Source: Shewanella benthica (lineage in GTDB: Bacteria > Pseudomonadota > Gammaproteobacteria > Enterobacterales > Shewanellaceae). From it: DNA of 64,000 nucleotides. The stretch lies in assembly GCA_023284085.1 (NCBI GenBank), contig JAKVHY010000025.1:39133-103132 (forward strand), given 5' to 3'. Positions 54,620-63,424 of this stretch are shown here, piece by piece. Position 1 is the stretch's first letter. Every line of letters starts with the position of its first letter. The notes under the pieces were generated by a model. It made no database searches. It was given only the letters and a program-made list of their open reading frames with translations, and was not told the origin of the DNA. Both the position numbers and the translations under genes were made by a program.

Positions 54620-54728
54620 CTAGGAAACTAGGAAACTAGGAAACTAGGAAACTAGGAAACTAGGAGCTAGGAGCTAGGAGCTAGGAGCTAGGAGCTAGGA
54701 GCTAGGAGCTAGGAGCTAGGAGCTAGGA
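54620..54728. repeat. CTAG-rich tandem repeat: 5 x 8 bp then 9 x 7 bp
   Basis: Five copies of CTAGGAAA (54620-54659) pass directly into nine copies of CTAGGAG (54660-54722) plus a partial copy. All units are exact. The array starts 33 bases after the stop of the small peptide gene. Unit length and lack of spacers rule out CRISPR; replication slippage is the likely origin, and copy number may vary between strains. Confidence 0.97.
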
Positions 54729-54880
54729 TATGACTCTGACAGGTGGGGTAATTCTTTATTAGAGAAGTCCTTGTACAACGCCGAATATTTACCATCCCTG
54801 GTTATTCGGCATAAAGTTCCAGACTTTGACCCCCTCTAACACCATCCATGGTGTCCGGGGATAAGCACTTCCGTGTGCAA

Positions 54881-54908
54881 AAAAATACCAGCCGTGGCTG
54901 GTATTTTT
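54881..54908 (-). terminator. Terminator of the ketoacyl synthase gene
   Basis: AAAAATACCAGCC and GGCTGGTATTTTT form a perfect stem 30 bases past the stop, with A and T runs on both sides, so it can work in both directions. Confidence 0.85.
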
Positions 54909-54937
54909 CGTTGAAGCTGATGTTGCGAACTTAGAGG

Positions 54938-56002
54938 TTAGCCACAGAAGTGCTTAACGGCTTTGCTGACCAGCTCAATACCAGTCTTATCACAAGGAGG
55001 AAGCTCGGCATCACTCTCGTTAATAGGCGTGACTCTGTCACCCCATTTGATTAATGCCGCCGCCGAGGTGAGTCCTGCGCCGAAGGCACAAGATAGAATC
55101 GTTTGGCCAGGCTTAATCTTGCCTTGTGCTAAAGCATCACAGATGGCGATAGGGATCGTTGCCGCCGAGGTATTACCATAGTTAGCTATGTTTACTATGG
55201 CCTTCTCTTTCGGGATCTTCATGCGGTTGATGAGGGTATCGATAATACGCTCGTTGGCCTGATGAGGAATAACCCAATCGATATCATCTTTAGATATTTC
55301 GCACTTCTCGAGTACCTTAGTGCTTAACTTACTCATGCCGGCGATAGCACGTTTGAAGATCTCTTGGCCATTAAACTCAATATAGAAGTCCAATGATGAG
55401 GCTTCAAATCTGTCCATAGCCGTACCAAAGGTTGATTTGAGTATGTCGCGTCCGGCAGGGTCGTTGCTCAGCTCGTAGCCTAAAACGCCGATTGCTTCAT
55501 CTGTTGCTTCCAACACGACAGCACCGGCACCATCACCGAACAGCACGGCGGTATCACGACGTGACCAATCTAAATAGAATGACAAACGCTCGGCACCGAT
55601 AACCAGTACCTTCTTACATTGGCCACTCTTGATTTGCGAACTAGCCAGGCCTACGCCATATAAGAAGCCACTGCATGCGGCATTGATATCGAAAGCCGCA
55701 CAGGTCGCGCCTACATTGGCTTGAACTGTCGAAGCAATATTCGGGATCAAGGTATCCGGGCTGGCAGTAGCAAGAATGATCATATCCAGCTCGCTACCCT
55801 CTATGCCCGCAGCGGCAAGTGCATGCTGTGCAGCAACTGAAGCCAGCTCTGAGGTGTTCACGTGACTGATATGACGTTGGCTAATGCCGGTACGTGATTT
55901 GATCCACTCGTCTGAGGTTTCGATGAATGTGGATAGGTCATGGTTCGTTAATGTGGCTGGTGGAACGCATTTTCCCCAACCTGTAATCGTGGCGTACTGC
56001 AT
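54938..56002 (-). CDS. Ketoacyl-ACP synthase III (FabH-like)
   Basis: A 354-residue thiolase-fold condensing enzyme. Catalytic Cys is in FDINAACSGFLYG, His in WVIPHQANERI and Asn in ANYGNTSAAT. Good relatives of E. coli FabH are about 317 residues, so it carries a C-terminal extension of about 25 residues (ALIKWGDRVTPINE onward). It is not in a fatty-acid gene cluster, so it is probably a paralog with a special acyl substrate. It follows the GntR gene on the minus strand but is separated by a terminator. Confidence 0.9.
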   Translation of the reverse strand: MQYATITGWGKCVPPATLTNHDLSTFIETSDEWIKSRTGISQRHISHVNTSELASVAAQHALAAAGIEGSELDMIILATASPDTLIPNIASTVQANVGATCAAFDINAACSGFLYGVGLASSQIKSGQCKKVLVIGAERLSFYLDWSRRDTAVLFGDGAGAVVLEATDEAIGVLGYELSNDPAGRDILKSTFGTAMDRFEASSLDFYIEFNGQEIFKRAIAGMSKLSTKVLEKCEISKDDIDWVIPHQANERIIDTLINRMKIPKEKAIVNIANYGNTSAATIPIAICDALAQGKIKPGQTILSCAFGAGLTSAAALIKWGDRVTPINESDAELPPCDKTGIELVSKAVKHFCG

Positions 56003-56015
56003 GTGCTTTCTCTCA

Positions 56016-56046
56016 AATAAAAAGGCAGAACCCTGAGCTCTGCCTC
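56016..56046 (-). terminator. Terminator after the GntR gene
   Basis: On the minus strand GGCAGA…TCTGCC with TTTTTATTT after it lies about 55 bases past the GntR stop and just before the ketoacyl synthase start. Confidence 0.75.
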
Positions 56047-56097
56047 ATCTAACATAATTAACTAAGCTTAGTGCATCTTAAGCTTAACAACCGTGAC

Positions 56098-56769
56098 TCA
56101 TTCCACTTGTTGGGCGACGAGCTCGCGTATTGCTTCGGCGGCATGCAAAATATGTGCGCGTAAAAGCTCGATAGCCTTGTCTGTATCTTTGTTTCTACAA
56201 TAGGTAAGCAGATCGCGGTGATCTTGCTCTGCGCGGGGTATTCCCCCTGCAAGCAAGAGCTGTAAACGGATATAACGATCGCAATTGGTATTGAGTCCGT
56301 GAACCACTTCTAGCGTGTGTGGACGATCAGCTGCCTGATACAGGCAGGTATGGAATTGCGTATTGAGTTCGCTCCAACTCGCTACAGCGTCTTCTTGTTT
56401 GAATGCAGACTCGAGTTCATCGAGTACTTTTTCAGCCTGAAGCAGATGCTCATCTTTTAAATTTGGAATAGCTTTAGCCAGTAGATCTGTTTCAATCAGG
56501 GCTCTAAGCTCGAATAATTCTGTGACTTGCTCGACAGAAAGTTTGGTGGCGGTAGCACCTTTATGAGGCTCAAATTTGACTAAACCTTCGGCTTCAAGTT
56601 GCAATAGCGCTTCACGAACCGGGATACGGCTGACATTTAATTCATCGGCTAGTGCACTTTGTCTAAGGGGTTCACCGGCAGCGATATCACCAGAAAGAAT
56701 TTTTTCCCTAAGCACCTCAACAACGACTTGCGTTCGTGTTTTATGGATAATTGGCGTAGATCGGCTCAT
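56098..56769 (-). CDS. GntR-family regulator with FCD domain, likely hydroxyproline-responsive
   Basis: A 223-residue repressor-type regulator. The N-terminal winged HTH shows LREKILSGDIAAGEPLRQSA, ELNVSRIPVREALLQLEAEG and FEPHKGATAT; the C-terminal FCD helical domain has metal-ligand His residues in NTQFHTCLYQAADRPH and AEQDHRDLL. It lies next to the aldehyde dehydrogenase of the hydroxyproline route, and FCD-type GntR proteins bind TNGTATACNA-like palindromes such as the two between the divergent genes near 60.6-60.7 kb. Hydroxyproline or a pathway product as effector is inference. Confidence 0.9.
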   Translation of the reverse strand: MSRSTPIIHKTRTQVVVEVLREKILSGDIAAGEPLRQSALADELNVSRIPVREALLQLEAEGLVKFEPHKGATATKLSVEQVTELFELRALIETDLLAKAIPNLKDEHLLQAEKVLDELESAFKQEDAVASWSELNTQFHTCLYQAADRPHTLEVVHGLNTNCDRYIRLQLLLAGGIPRAEQDHRDLLTYCRNKDTDKAIELLRAHILHAAEAIRELVAQQVE

Positions 56770-56834
56770 AGTTTCCGTTTTTATCTGTTCGTTATGCTAT
56801 TTTATCCGACTAAGATTACCGTTAAAGCGGGTTA

Positions 56835-56868
56835 AAATAAAGGGAAACTGTGTTTCCCTTTATTTATT
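56835..56868 (-). terminator. Terminator after aldehyde dehydrogenase gene
   Basis: A perfect 14-bp stem AAATAAAGGGAAAC-TGT-GTTTCCCTTTATTT, AT-rich at its base, lies 20 bases after the stop at 56887 on the minus strand. Confidence 0.85.
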
Positions 56869-56886
56869 TCCACATTTTAGACAGGA

Positions 56887-58452
56887 TTAAAAGCTGATGA
56901 CTTTAGAAGCGCCGCTTTTTAATTCATCGGGAAGCAATGATGCTGGCATATTCTGATAGCAGATTGGGCGCTCGAAACGCTTCATGGCCTGACTGCCTAC
57001 GGACGTTGTGCGGCTGTCCGTGCTCGCAGGGTAAGGCCCGCCGTGATTCATCGAGTGACAGACTTCGACTCCCGTTGGCATCTGATTGAAGATGATACGG
57101 CCTACGTTGAAGGCAACCGCCTCTATCAGTTGCTGACTTTGGATGAGTTCAGCTTCATGGCCGTGAATGGTGGCCGTGAGTTGGCCTTCCAATTCAGTGG
57201 CTATGTTGAGCATCTGCGCTTCATCTTCACATTCTACTATCACTGCACATGGACCAAAGATCTCTTGCTGTAGTTCAGGCGTTGTCAGGTAATCATCAGC
57301 ATTGACTCGTACCGCCGTTGGCCTGGTTAAATGACTCGCTTGTGCCGATTGCCCCTGTGCGACTAACTCCACGCAGGTGTCTTTAAGCAAAGCTTCAACT
57401 TGGGCTTGATAGGTTGCGGCTATGCCTGGGGTCAGCATGGCTGATGCTGGCAGTGCTGCAAAGGTCTCGGACATAGTGGCGATATAGCGATCGAGGGCTG
57501 AACCTTTGACTGCGACCACAACGCCTGGGCTGGTACAAAACTGACCATGACCCATCATCATCGACTGGACTTGAGTCTGTGCCATCTGCTCTGCGTTGGC
57601 TGACAATATGTTACTGAGCAAAAATTGCGGATTCGTCGAGCCTAATTCGCCATAAAATGGGATCGGCTCAGCACGTGCGGCGCACAGATCGGCCAAAATG
57701 CGTCCCACCTTGAGTGAGCCGGTAAAGCCTACGGCTTTGATGGCACTGTGGGTGACTAAATCCGTGGAGACGTGCGGCGCGGCGCCTTGCACTAAGTTAA
57801 ATACGCCAGCTGGCATATCACAGGCGATGATGGCTTTCTCGATGGCGCGGGTGACCAGCTCACTGGTGGCAGGATGGGCAGGGTGTCCCTTAACGATCAC
57901 CGGACAACCAGCGGCTAACGCAGATGCTGTGTCGCCACCTGCGGTTGAAAAAGCCAATGGAAAGTTCGACGCGCCAAAAACGGCAACCGGGCCGATGGGC
58001 AGTACACTCAAACGGCTGTCGGCTTTTGGCAGCGGGGCACGGTCAGGATTGGCTAAATCGACAAACTTTGGCTCCAGTGGCTCACGGAGTGTGCCTGCGA
58101 ACAGCCTCAGTTGATTACAGGTTCTTCCCGTTTCGCCTTGAACGCGTGCCATAGGCAGGCCTGTCTCACGATTTGCCGCCGTGGTGATAGCCTCTATATC
58201 TGCTTCTAGTTCACTGGCGATGGCATCGAGAAAGTCGGCTCTTTGCAGCGGTGTTTTGGCTCTGTATTGGACAAATGCCGACTTAGCCGCTGTAGCTGCA
58301 CTATCTATATCGCTTTGACTCGCACTGGCAAACTGCCAGTCTAGCTTGGCATTTGCGACCGGATCTAAGCTATTAAATGCATTCGCTTCACCTGTCCAGG
58401 CGCCATTGATAAAGTGTTGGCCAGTAATTCTTGAAGTAACTGAGTCTGTCAT
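56887..58452 (-). CDS. Alpha-ketoglutarate semialdehyde (2,5-dioxovalerate) dehydrogenase
   Basis: A 521-residue NADP-type aldehyde dehydrogenase, longer than ordinary ALDHs as in the 2,5-dioxovalerate dehydrogenase group. Catalytic Cys is in GHGQFCTSPGVV and the general-base Glu in PFYGELGSTNP; the cofactor site has FGASNFPLAFSTAGGDTASA and GFTGSLKVGR. It oxidises alpha-ketoglutarate semialdehyde to 2-oxoglutarate, the last step of hydroxyproline breakdown. Epimerase and deaminase genes lie upstream on the same strand. Confidence 0.92.
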   Translation of the reverse strand: MTDSVTSRITGQHFINGAWTGEANAFNSLDPVANAKLDWQFASASQSDIDSAATAAKSAFVQYRAKTPLQRADFLDAIASELEADIEAITTAANRETGLPMARVQGETGRTCNQLRLFAGTLREPLEPKFVDLANPDRAPLPKADSRLSVLPIGPVAVFGASNFPLAFSTAGGDTASALAAGCPVIVKGHPAHPATSELVTRAIEKAIIACDMPAGVFNLVQGAAPHVSTDLVTHSAIKAVGFTGSLKVGRILADLCAARAEPIPFYGELGSTNPQFLLSNILSANAEQMAQTQVQSMMMGHGQFCTSPGVVVAVKGSALDRYIATMSETFAALPASAMLTPGIAATYQAQVEALLKDTCVELVAQGQSAQASHLTRPTAVRVNADDYLTTPELQQEIFGPCAVIVECEDEAQMLNIATELEGQLTATIHGHEAELIQSQQLIEAVAFNVGRIIFNQMPTGVEVCHSMNHGGPYPASTDSRTTSVGSQAMKRFERPICYQNMPASLLPDELKSGASKVISF

Positions 58453-58467
58453 ATTGTTCCCTATTAG

Positions 58468-58500
58468 GTTTGTTGCTTAGATATGTATCCAGCAACAAAC
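58468..58500. promoter_or_regulatory. Perfect inverted repeat between epimerase and dehydrogenase genes
   Basis: GTTTGTTGC (58468-58476) and GCAACAAAC (58492-58500) are exact 9-bp arms around 15 bases including ATATGTATCC. It lies in the 66-bp gap before the dehydrogenase start on the minus strand. It may be an mRNA hairpin balancing expression; no T-run follows. Confidence 0.45.
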
Positions 58501-58518
58501 TGATCTTAAGTTATTGGG

Positions 58519-59520
58519 TTAAGTAACTTGGAAGCCAAAGGCGTATGGGTCACTGTCATCTATGGTGATTGAGTTTTGGCCGGTTATTCTGGCCCAGCCT
58601 TGAATGCTCGGCATGATCCCGCGAAATCCACCGACAAAAGTGGCAGATTCGATGCGGCCGATAAATTGACTGCCTATGATGCTCTCATGGATGTATTTGT
58701 CGCCAACGCTTAACTCGCCCTTGGCATACAGCTGAGCTAAGCGAGCGCTAGTGCCCGTTCCGCAAGGGGAGCGGTCTATGGCCTTGTCGCCATAAAACAC
58801 CGCATTGGCACCATCGGAACCTTCACTGATGGTTTCGCCGGTCCAGAGAACATGAGTGATACCCGATACTGTTGGGTCATCGGGATGCACGCAAGTTAAC
58901 TGCTCATGGGCAATCTGGCGGACGATGGGGCTCCATCTGAGAATATCGGCAGCGGTCCAGTTTCTTAAACCGGGGAAATTGGCTTGGGGTTCGACGATGA
59001 CGTAATAGTTACCGCCATATGAGACATCGACCTTGAGAGGGCCAAGTTCCGGGATATCTAAGATCACATCTCGATGGGCGAGGTAAGCGGGGACGTTGTA
59101 AATTTTGACCCAATCGACTTTTTCTCCGGTCTGCTGATATTCGATATTTATCTGGCCAGCGGGCACATCTATGATGAGTTTTCCTGGCTCTTTTGCTGTC
59201 AACAGGCCCGATTCGATAGCCGCCGTGATGGCGCCTATGGTGCCGTGGCCGCACATGGGCAGGCAGCCACTGGTTTCGATAAACAAGATCGACGCGTCGG
59301 CGTTATCACTGCATGGCGGATACAAAAAAGCCCCCGACATCATATCGTGGCCCCTTGGTTCGAACATCAATCCTTTGCGGATCCAATCATATTCTTTGAG
59401 AAAGTGTTGGCGCTTCTCGCTCATAGTGCGACCCTTGAGATCCGGATGGCCACTGGTGACCAAACGAACAGGATTGCCGCATGTATGAGCATCGACGCAA
59501 AAGTAAGTGCCTTTTAACAT
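58519..59520 (-). CDS. 4-hydroxyproline 2-epimerase (proline racemase family)
   Basis: A 333-residue cofactor-independent epimerase that interconverts trans-4-hydroxy-L-proline and cis-4-hydroxy-D-proline. Both catalytic cysteines are present: Cys90 in LPMCGHGTIGA and Cys253 in DRSPCGTGTSARL. Two Cys define racemase/epimerase activity rather than dehydratase. Neighbouring deaminase and dehydrogenase genes point to 4-hydroxyproline, not proline, as substrate. Confidence 0.93.
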   Translation of the reverse strand: MLKGTYFCVDAHTCGNPVRLVTSGHPDLKGRTMSEKRQHFLKEYDWIRKGLMFEPRGHDMMSGAFLYPPCSDNADASILFIETSGCLPMCGHGTIGAITAAIESGLLTAKEPGKLIIDVPAGQINIEYQQTGEKVDWVKIYNVPAYLAHRDVILDIPELGPLKVDVSYGGNYYVIVEPQANFPGLRNWTAADILRWSPIVRQIAHEQLTCVHPDDPTVSGITHVLWTGETISEGSDGANAVFYGDKAIDRSPCGTGTSARLAQLYAKGELSVGDKYIHESIIGSQFIGRIESATFVGGFRGIMPSIQGWARITGQNSITIDDSDPYAFGFQVT

Positions 59521-59616
59521 CTGTGCTTTACTCCGTTTCCTTCAGACCCTTAATTCTTTTTATAGTGGAGCCTCAACTTGAGTGAGACTCCGTGGGTCTT
59601 GATAAGTTTTTGAGAT

Positions 59617-60531
59617 TTAATCCAGATTGTACTTGTCTAGATCTATGCGTGTGTCCATTGCTTCTTTAATCACTTTTTCAACATAGGCGCGCTCATCGCC
59701 GATCAAGGTCATGCGCGGCATACGGACATTCTCACTACCACGGCCAAGTAGTTGTTCGGCAAACTTGATGCACTGAACTAATGTTGGAATAGTGTCTAAT
59801 CTTAATAGAGGCATGAACCAACGGTAGATCTCGAGAGCTTCTTCGATGCGACCGGCACGTGCCAGTTTAAACAGGGTCACAGATTCACGTGGGAATACGT
59901 TAGTCAGGCCAGAGATCCAACCGGTTGCGCCCAATAATATGCTTTCTAGGGCGATGTCATCGACACCACAAAGTATGCTGAAACGTTCGCCGAAACGGCT
60001 CTGAAGTTCAGTTAAGCGGCGTGTATCTGTCGTTGACTCTTTAATGGCGACGATGTTCTCTTCTTCGGCAAGAATCGCAGTCATCTCTAAGTTGATGTCG
60101 ATACCGTAACTAACAGGGTTGTTGTAGATCATGATAGGTAGCTTAGTCGAACGAGCCACAGTCTGATAATGAGCGACAACTTCACGATCGGTACCACGAT
60201 AAACCATAGCCGGTAGTAGCATTAAGCCATCTACACCTAGTTTTTCAACATCTTGAGCATAGAGACAGGCTTGTTCGGCCGTGTTTTCAGTACAACCGGT
60301 TAGTACCAAGATACGGCCTTTAACGGTTTCTACCGTGTGCTTGATAAAGTCACGCTTCTCTTCGGGGCTCAATGAGGCATTTTCACCAATAGTGCCCAAA
60401 GCGATGATGCCATCGATACCATCTGTGATGAGATCTTCGAGCATGCGTGCATTCGATTCGTAGTTGATTGAACCGTCATCGTTGAACTGAGTTGAAATTG
60501 CTGGGAAAACACCTTGCCAATTTACTTTCAT
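59617..60531 (-). CDS. DapA-family 1-pyrroline-4-hydroxy-2-carboxylate deaminase
   Basis: A 304-residue aldolase-fold protein of the DHDPS/NAL superfamily. Schiff-base Lys is in NIVAIKESTTDTRR, the Tyr in IMIYNNPVSYGI, and the start has GVFPAISTQFNDDGSINY. In this cluster the expected reaction is conversion of 1-pyrroline-4-hydroxy-2-carboxylate to alpha-ketoglutarate semialdehyde with loss of ammonia. It is the first gene of the minus-strand operon; its promoter faces that of the dehydratase gene. Confidence 0.9.
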   Translation of the reverse strand: MKVNWQGVFPAISTQFNDDGSINYESNARMLEDLITDGIDGIIALGTIGENASLSPEEKRDFIKHTVETVKGRILVLTGCTENTAEQACLYAQDVEKLGVDGLMLLPAMVYRGTDREVVAHYQTVARSTKLPIMIYNNPVSYGIDINLEMTAILAEEENIVAIKESTTDTRRLTELQSRFGERFSILCGVDDIALESILLGATGWISGLTNVFPRESVTLFKLARAGRIEEALEIYRWFMPLLRLDTIPTLVQCIKFAEQLLGRGSENVRMPRMTLIGDERAYVEKVIKEAMDTRIDLDKYNLD

Positions 60532-60627
60532 GTTTAGGACCTCATTGAGCTATATGCTTTATATAAAAAATGTAATGGATCGGAAAAACGTATTCTAAAT
60601 TTGGCTTGTTCCGAAAACTTATAGTAT

Positions 60628-60639
60628 ATTGTATACAAT
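60628..60639. promoter_or_regulatory. Palindromic operator 1 of the hydroxyproline cluster
   Basis: ATTGTATACAAT is a perfect 12-bp palindrome in the 202-bp divergent promoter region, about 97 bases before the deaminase start. Its TTGTATACAA core is typical of FCD-type GntR operators. Confidence 0.65.
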
Positions 60640-60702
60640 TATTTGAGGATTAAAAGCCCCCGTCAGATTTTAATTGTCTTCGTTGTTATCAAATACTATA
60701 TA

Positions 60703-60712
60703 TTGCATACAA
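60703..60712. promoter_or_regulatory. Operator 2 of the hydroxyproline cluster
   Basis: TTGCATACAA repeats the core of operator 1 with one change, 75 bases away and about 22 bases before the dehydratase start, a position that would block initiation. Confidence 0.55.
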
Positions 60713-60733
60713 ATTATAAGAAAGGAGTAAGCC

Positions 60734-61774
60734 ATGCATCTGAATCATCTCCCTGCCGACTTATTAGAAAAGTGTCAACAATTCATAACAATCGATGCCC
60801 ATACAGAGGGGGAGCCCCTGAGGATCATCACATCAGGTTATCCTGAGATAGTGGGAGAAACCATACTTGAGATGCGCCAATATGTAACTCGCCATCTGGA
60901 CAGATACCGTACTTTGTTGATGCATGAGCCTAGAGGACACGCAGACATGTACGGGGCGCTCATTACCCGGCCTGTAACGGCTGGAGCCGATTTTGGGGTA
61001 TTGTTTCTGCATAATGAAGGCTATAGCAGCATGTGTGGTCATGGCATTCTGGCCTTGGTTAAAGTCGCTTGCGAAACGGGAGCGATCAGTCTAGCTACTG
61101 ATGCAAGAGTGATAAAAATCGATGCGCCTGCTGGTTTAATCACCGCCAAAGCGAGCCGAGACAGCCAAGGGAAAATCCACGCGAGTTTTTTAAATGTCGA
61201 TTCCTGGGCCGAGTCTTTAGCTTGCACTGTGATGGTCGAAGGTTTTGGTAGGGTTAACTATGATATTGGTTTTGGCGGTGCTTATTATGCCTATGTCGAT
61301 GCAGACGCCCATGGGATCTCTTGTGGTCAAGCCAATGTGGCGCAATTAATCGATATGGGTCGGCGTATCAAGCAAGCTGTGATGGCATCACATCCTTTAG
61401 TACATCCTATTGAGGAAGATTTAAGTTTTCTCTATGGCACTATTTTTACCTCTAAAAACGTCACAGACAAGCAGGCTCATTCCCGTCATGTGTGTATTTT
61501 TGCCGACGGGGAAGTCGACAGATCGCCCACAGGTACAGGTGTCGCCGGCCGCATCGCGCTTCTATATGCCAAGGGGGAAATTGAACTCAATCAAGAGCTG
61601 ATGATAGAGAGTATCGTCGATGGTAGGATGATCGTCAGTGCCACCACTGAAACTGAGTTTTTTGGCAAGCAGGCGGTGATCCCAGAAGTCTCTGGCCGCT
61701 CATATATTACCGGCCGTCATCAGTTCATCATAGATCCCGATGATCAGTTTCAAAATGGCTTTATGTTGCGTTAA
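60734..61774 (+). CDS. Trans-3-hydroxy-L-proline dehydratase (proline racemase family)
   Basis: A 346-residue proline-racemase-fold enzyme. The first catalytic residue is Cys101 (SSMCGHGILA) but the second position is Thr266 (DRSPTGTGVAG); Cys/Thr is the mark of trans-3-hydroxy-L-proline dehydratase, which gives 1-pyrroline-2-carboxylate. A reductase to proline is not in the window. GAAAGGAG lies just before the ATG. Divergent from the deaminase gene and co-directional with the FAD dehydrogenase 34 bases on. Confidence 0.93.
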   Translation: MHLNHLPADLLEKCQQFITIDAHTEGEPLRIITSGYPEIVGETILEMRQYVTRHLDRYRTLLMHEPRGHADMYGALITRPVTAGADFGVLFLHNEGYSSMCGHGILALVKVACETGAISLATDARVIKIDAPAGLITAKASRDSQGKIHASFLNVDSWAESLACTVMVEGFGRVNYDIGFGGAYYAYVDADAHGISCGQANVAQLIDMGRRIKQAVMASHPLVHPIEEDLSFLYGTIFTSKNVTDKQAHSRHVCIFADGEVDRSPTGTGVAGRIALLYAKGEIELNQELMIESIVDGRMIVSATTETEFFGKQAVIPEVSGRSYITGRHQFIIDPDDQFQNGFMLR

Positions 61775-61808
61775 CCCCTGCTTGCTTAAATAGATACGGT
61801 GATAAGAA

Positions 61809-63089
61809 ATGAGTGATAACACAAATAACTTAGTAACAGGCAGCGTGACTATTGTAGGCGCCGGGATCATAGGCTTAGCGACTGGCATTGAGCTGCTGCG
61901 AGCGGGGCATAAGGTTCGGATTTTAGATAAAGAAGGAGTGGCAGCCGGCGCATCTAAAGGCAATGCCGGTCATTTTGCCACCGAGCAGGTTTTTCCATTA
62001 GCCGACCCAAGCATGTTACCTAAGTTGCCGGGCATGTTGCTCGATCCTCTAGGGCCATTTCGTATTCAACCTGCTTATTTCTTCAAGGCTTTACCTTGGT
62101 TTATGCGATTTCTCGTGAATATGTTGCCGGGTAAGAGAGCGCACAATGGCCAAGCCATCAAGCGATTAAATCAGGCATCTATTGCGGCGCTTGTGGAGTT
62201 AACCGATTTTTGTGACTGCTCTGAGCTAATGATACTCAATGGCAGCTTGCTGGTATTCGAAGGTACGCCTCTCGATGAGGTCACCAAGGAATATCGGCAT
62301 TACGCAGATGCAGGCGTACAAGTTCGGTTACTCACGGGAGAGGAGGTCAGACAACTTGAGCCATGCCTGAGTCAAACCATTAGTCATGGCTTATATTTCA
62401 CTCATGTTGGGCATACCAGTGATCCCTATGGTTTATGTAAAGCCTTCGCTGATAAATTTGTTGCTTTGGGCGGCGAACTGCTTATCGATGAAGTGAGCGA
62501 GATTATTGCTTCCTCTATAGATGAAGACAAGGTTTTGGTACAGCTAAGCTCAGGTGAGTCTATACGCTCAGAGAACTTGCTTATTGCGTCAGGTGCCTGG
62601 TCCAAACCATTTGCCAAGCAGTTAGGTTACCGTGTGCCGCTGGAAACTGAGCGAGGTTACCACCTGATGATGCCGCAGAAGAGTACACTCTCTCGCCCGG
62701 TTGCTTCCTATAATCGCAAGTTTATCATCACCCCCATGCTTGATGGCACACGCCTCGCGGGAACCGTGGAGTTTGGTGGTTTACAGGCCCCGTTAGTTGA
62801 GGCTCGCGCCGATTGCTTGTTCCCACACGGTAAGGCCTTGCTGCCTGAATTATTTGCCAATGCAACAGCCGCAGATGGTGAACGTTGGATGGGGTTCAGA
62901 CCTTCGATGCCAGATAGCCTGCCTGTGCTTGGGCGCAGTGAAAAACATAAAAACGTGTTCTTCTCTTTTGGTCATCAGCACCTGGGACTGACCTGGTCAG
63001 GGATCACCGCTAAGCTGGTAAGCCAAGAGATGTCAGGTAAGCAAACAGAAATCGATTTGAGTGATTACCGAGTCGACAGGTTTAGCTAA
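61809..63089 (+). CDS. FAD-dependent D-amino-acid dehydrogenase, probably D-hydroxyproline dehydrogenase
   Basis: A 426-residue DAO-family flavoprotein with VTIVGAGIIGLATGIELLRA near the N-terminus (dinucleotide-binding GxGxxG), AAGASKGNAGHFATEQ, and near the end WMGFRPSMPDSLPVLGR and FSFGHQHLGLTWS. In the pathway it should oxidise cis-4-hydroxy-D-proline to 1-pyrroline-4-hydroxy-2-carboxylate and pass electrons to the respiratory chain. It is the single-subunit type; the hetero-multimeric form of some pseudomonads is absent. Confidence 0.9.
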   Translation: MSDNTNNLVTGSVTIVGAGIIGLATGIELLRAGHKVRILDKEGVAAGASKGNAGHFATEQVFPLADPSMLPKLPGMLLDPLGPFRIQPAYFFKALPWFMRFLVNMLPGKRAHNGQAIKRLNQASIAALVELTDFCDCSELMILNGSLLVFEGTPLDEVTKEYRHYADAGVQVRLLTGEEVRQLEPCLSQTISHGLYFTHVGHTSDPYGLCKAFADKFVALGGELLIDEVSEIIASSIDEDKVLVQLSSGESIRSENLLIASGAWSKPFAKQLGYRVPLETERGYHLMMPQKSTLSRPVASYNRKFIITPMLDGTRLAGTVEFGGLQAPLVEARADCLFPHGKALLPELFANATAADGERWMGFRPSMPDSLPVLGRSEKHKNVFFSFGHQHLGLTWSGITAKLVSQEMSGKQTEIDLSDYRVDRFS

Positions 63090-63424
63090 ATCTGCTGGCA
63101 TAGAGCGTATAGCCTAGAGAAGTCAGATGTTTTTCAATAAAGTGTGGTCGTCTTCCAATGAAGACGAGTGACATTTTCTGATTTAGCGTCTGGCTGAGTT
63201 GGTATTGGGAAGTGTGTTTCAAGGTTTAGTCTTCATTGTAATCTAACGCATGCCTGGCGAGGCAAGTGCAACAACTTCTGCGAGTCGCTGGCTTTTGATT
63301 TTAAATGCTAACAACCAAGACACCCAGGATTGTCAGATAACAACATAACAACCAAGACACCCAGGATTGTCAGATGAAGATCCCTTGACTACGCTTAAGT
63401 AAGAGTTGTTGAGGAGGGTTTGTT
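63090..63424. other. Intergenic region and left end of transposase element
   Basis: A short hairpin CGTCTTC-CAAT-GAAGACG (63149-63166) may end the dehydrogenase transcript. Two exact 29-base direct copies of the segment beginning AACAACCAAGACACCCAGGA (63310-63338 and 63347-63375) mark the left side of the Y1 element; each contains GACA…TGTC as a small inverted repeat. Confidence 0.55.

Larger units (their letters stand above)
54588..54937. other. Intergenic region with tandem repeat and shared dispersed element
   Basis: After the tandem repeat come a palindrome CACCATCCATGGTG (54840-54853) and the 14-mer GCACTTCCGTGTGC, whose complement appears in the structured element near 33420. No gene supported. 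Confidence 0.5.

Noticed and set aside
54620..54728. Possible CRISPR-like array
   Set aside because: Units are 7-8 bases, directly abutting, without spacers; it is a simple tandem repeat.
57698..58114. Plus-strand frame of 138 codons over the aldehyde dehydrogenase gene
   Set aside because: Antisense shadow of a conserved enzyme with no domain of its own.
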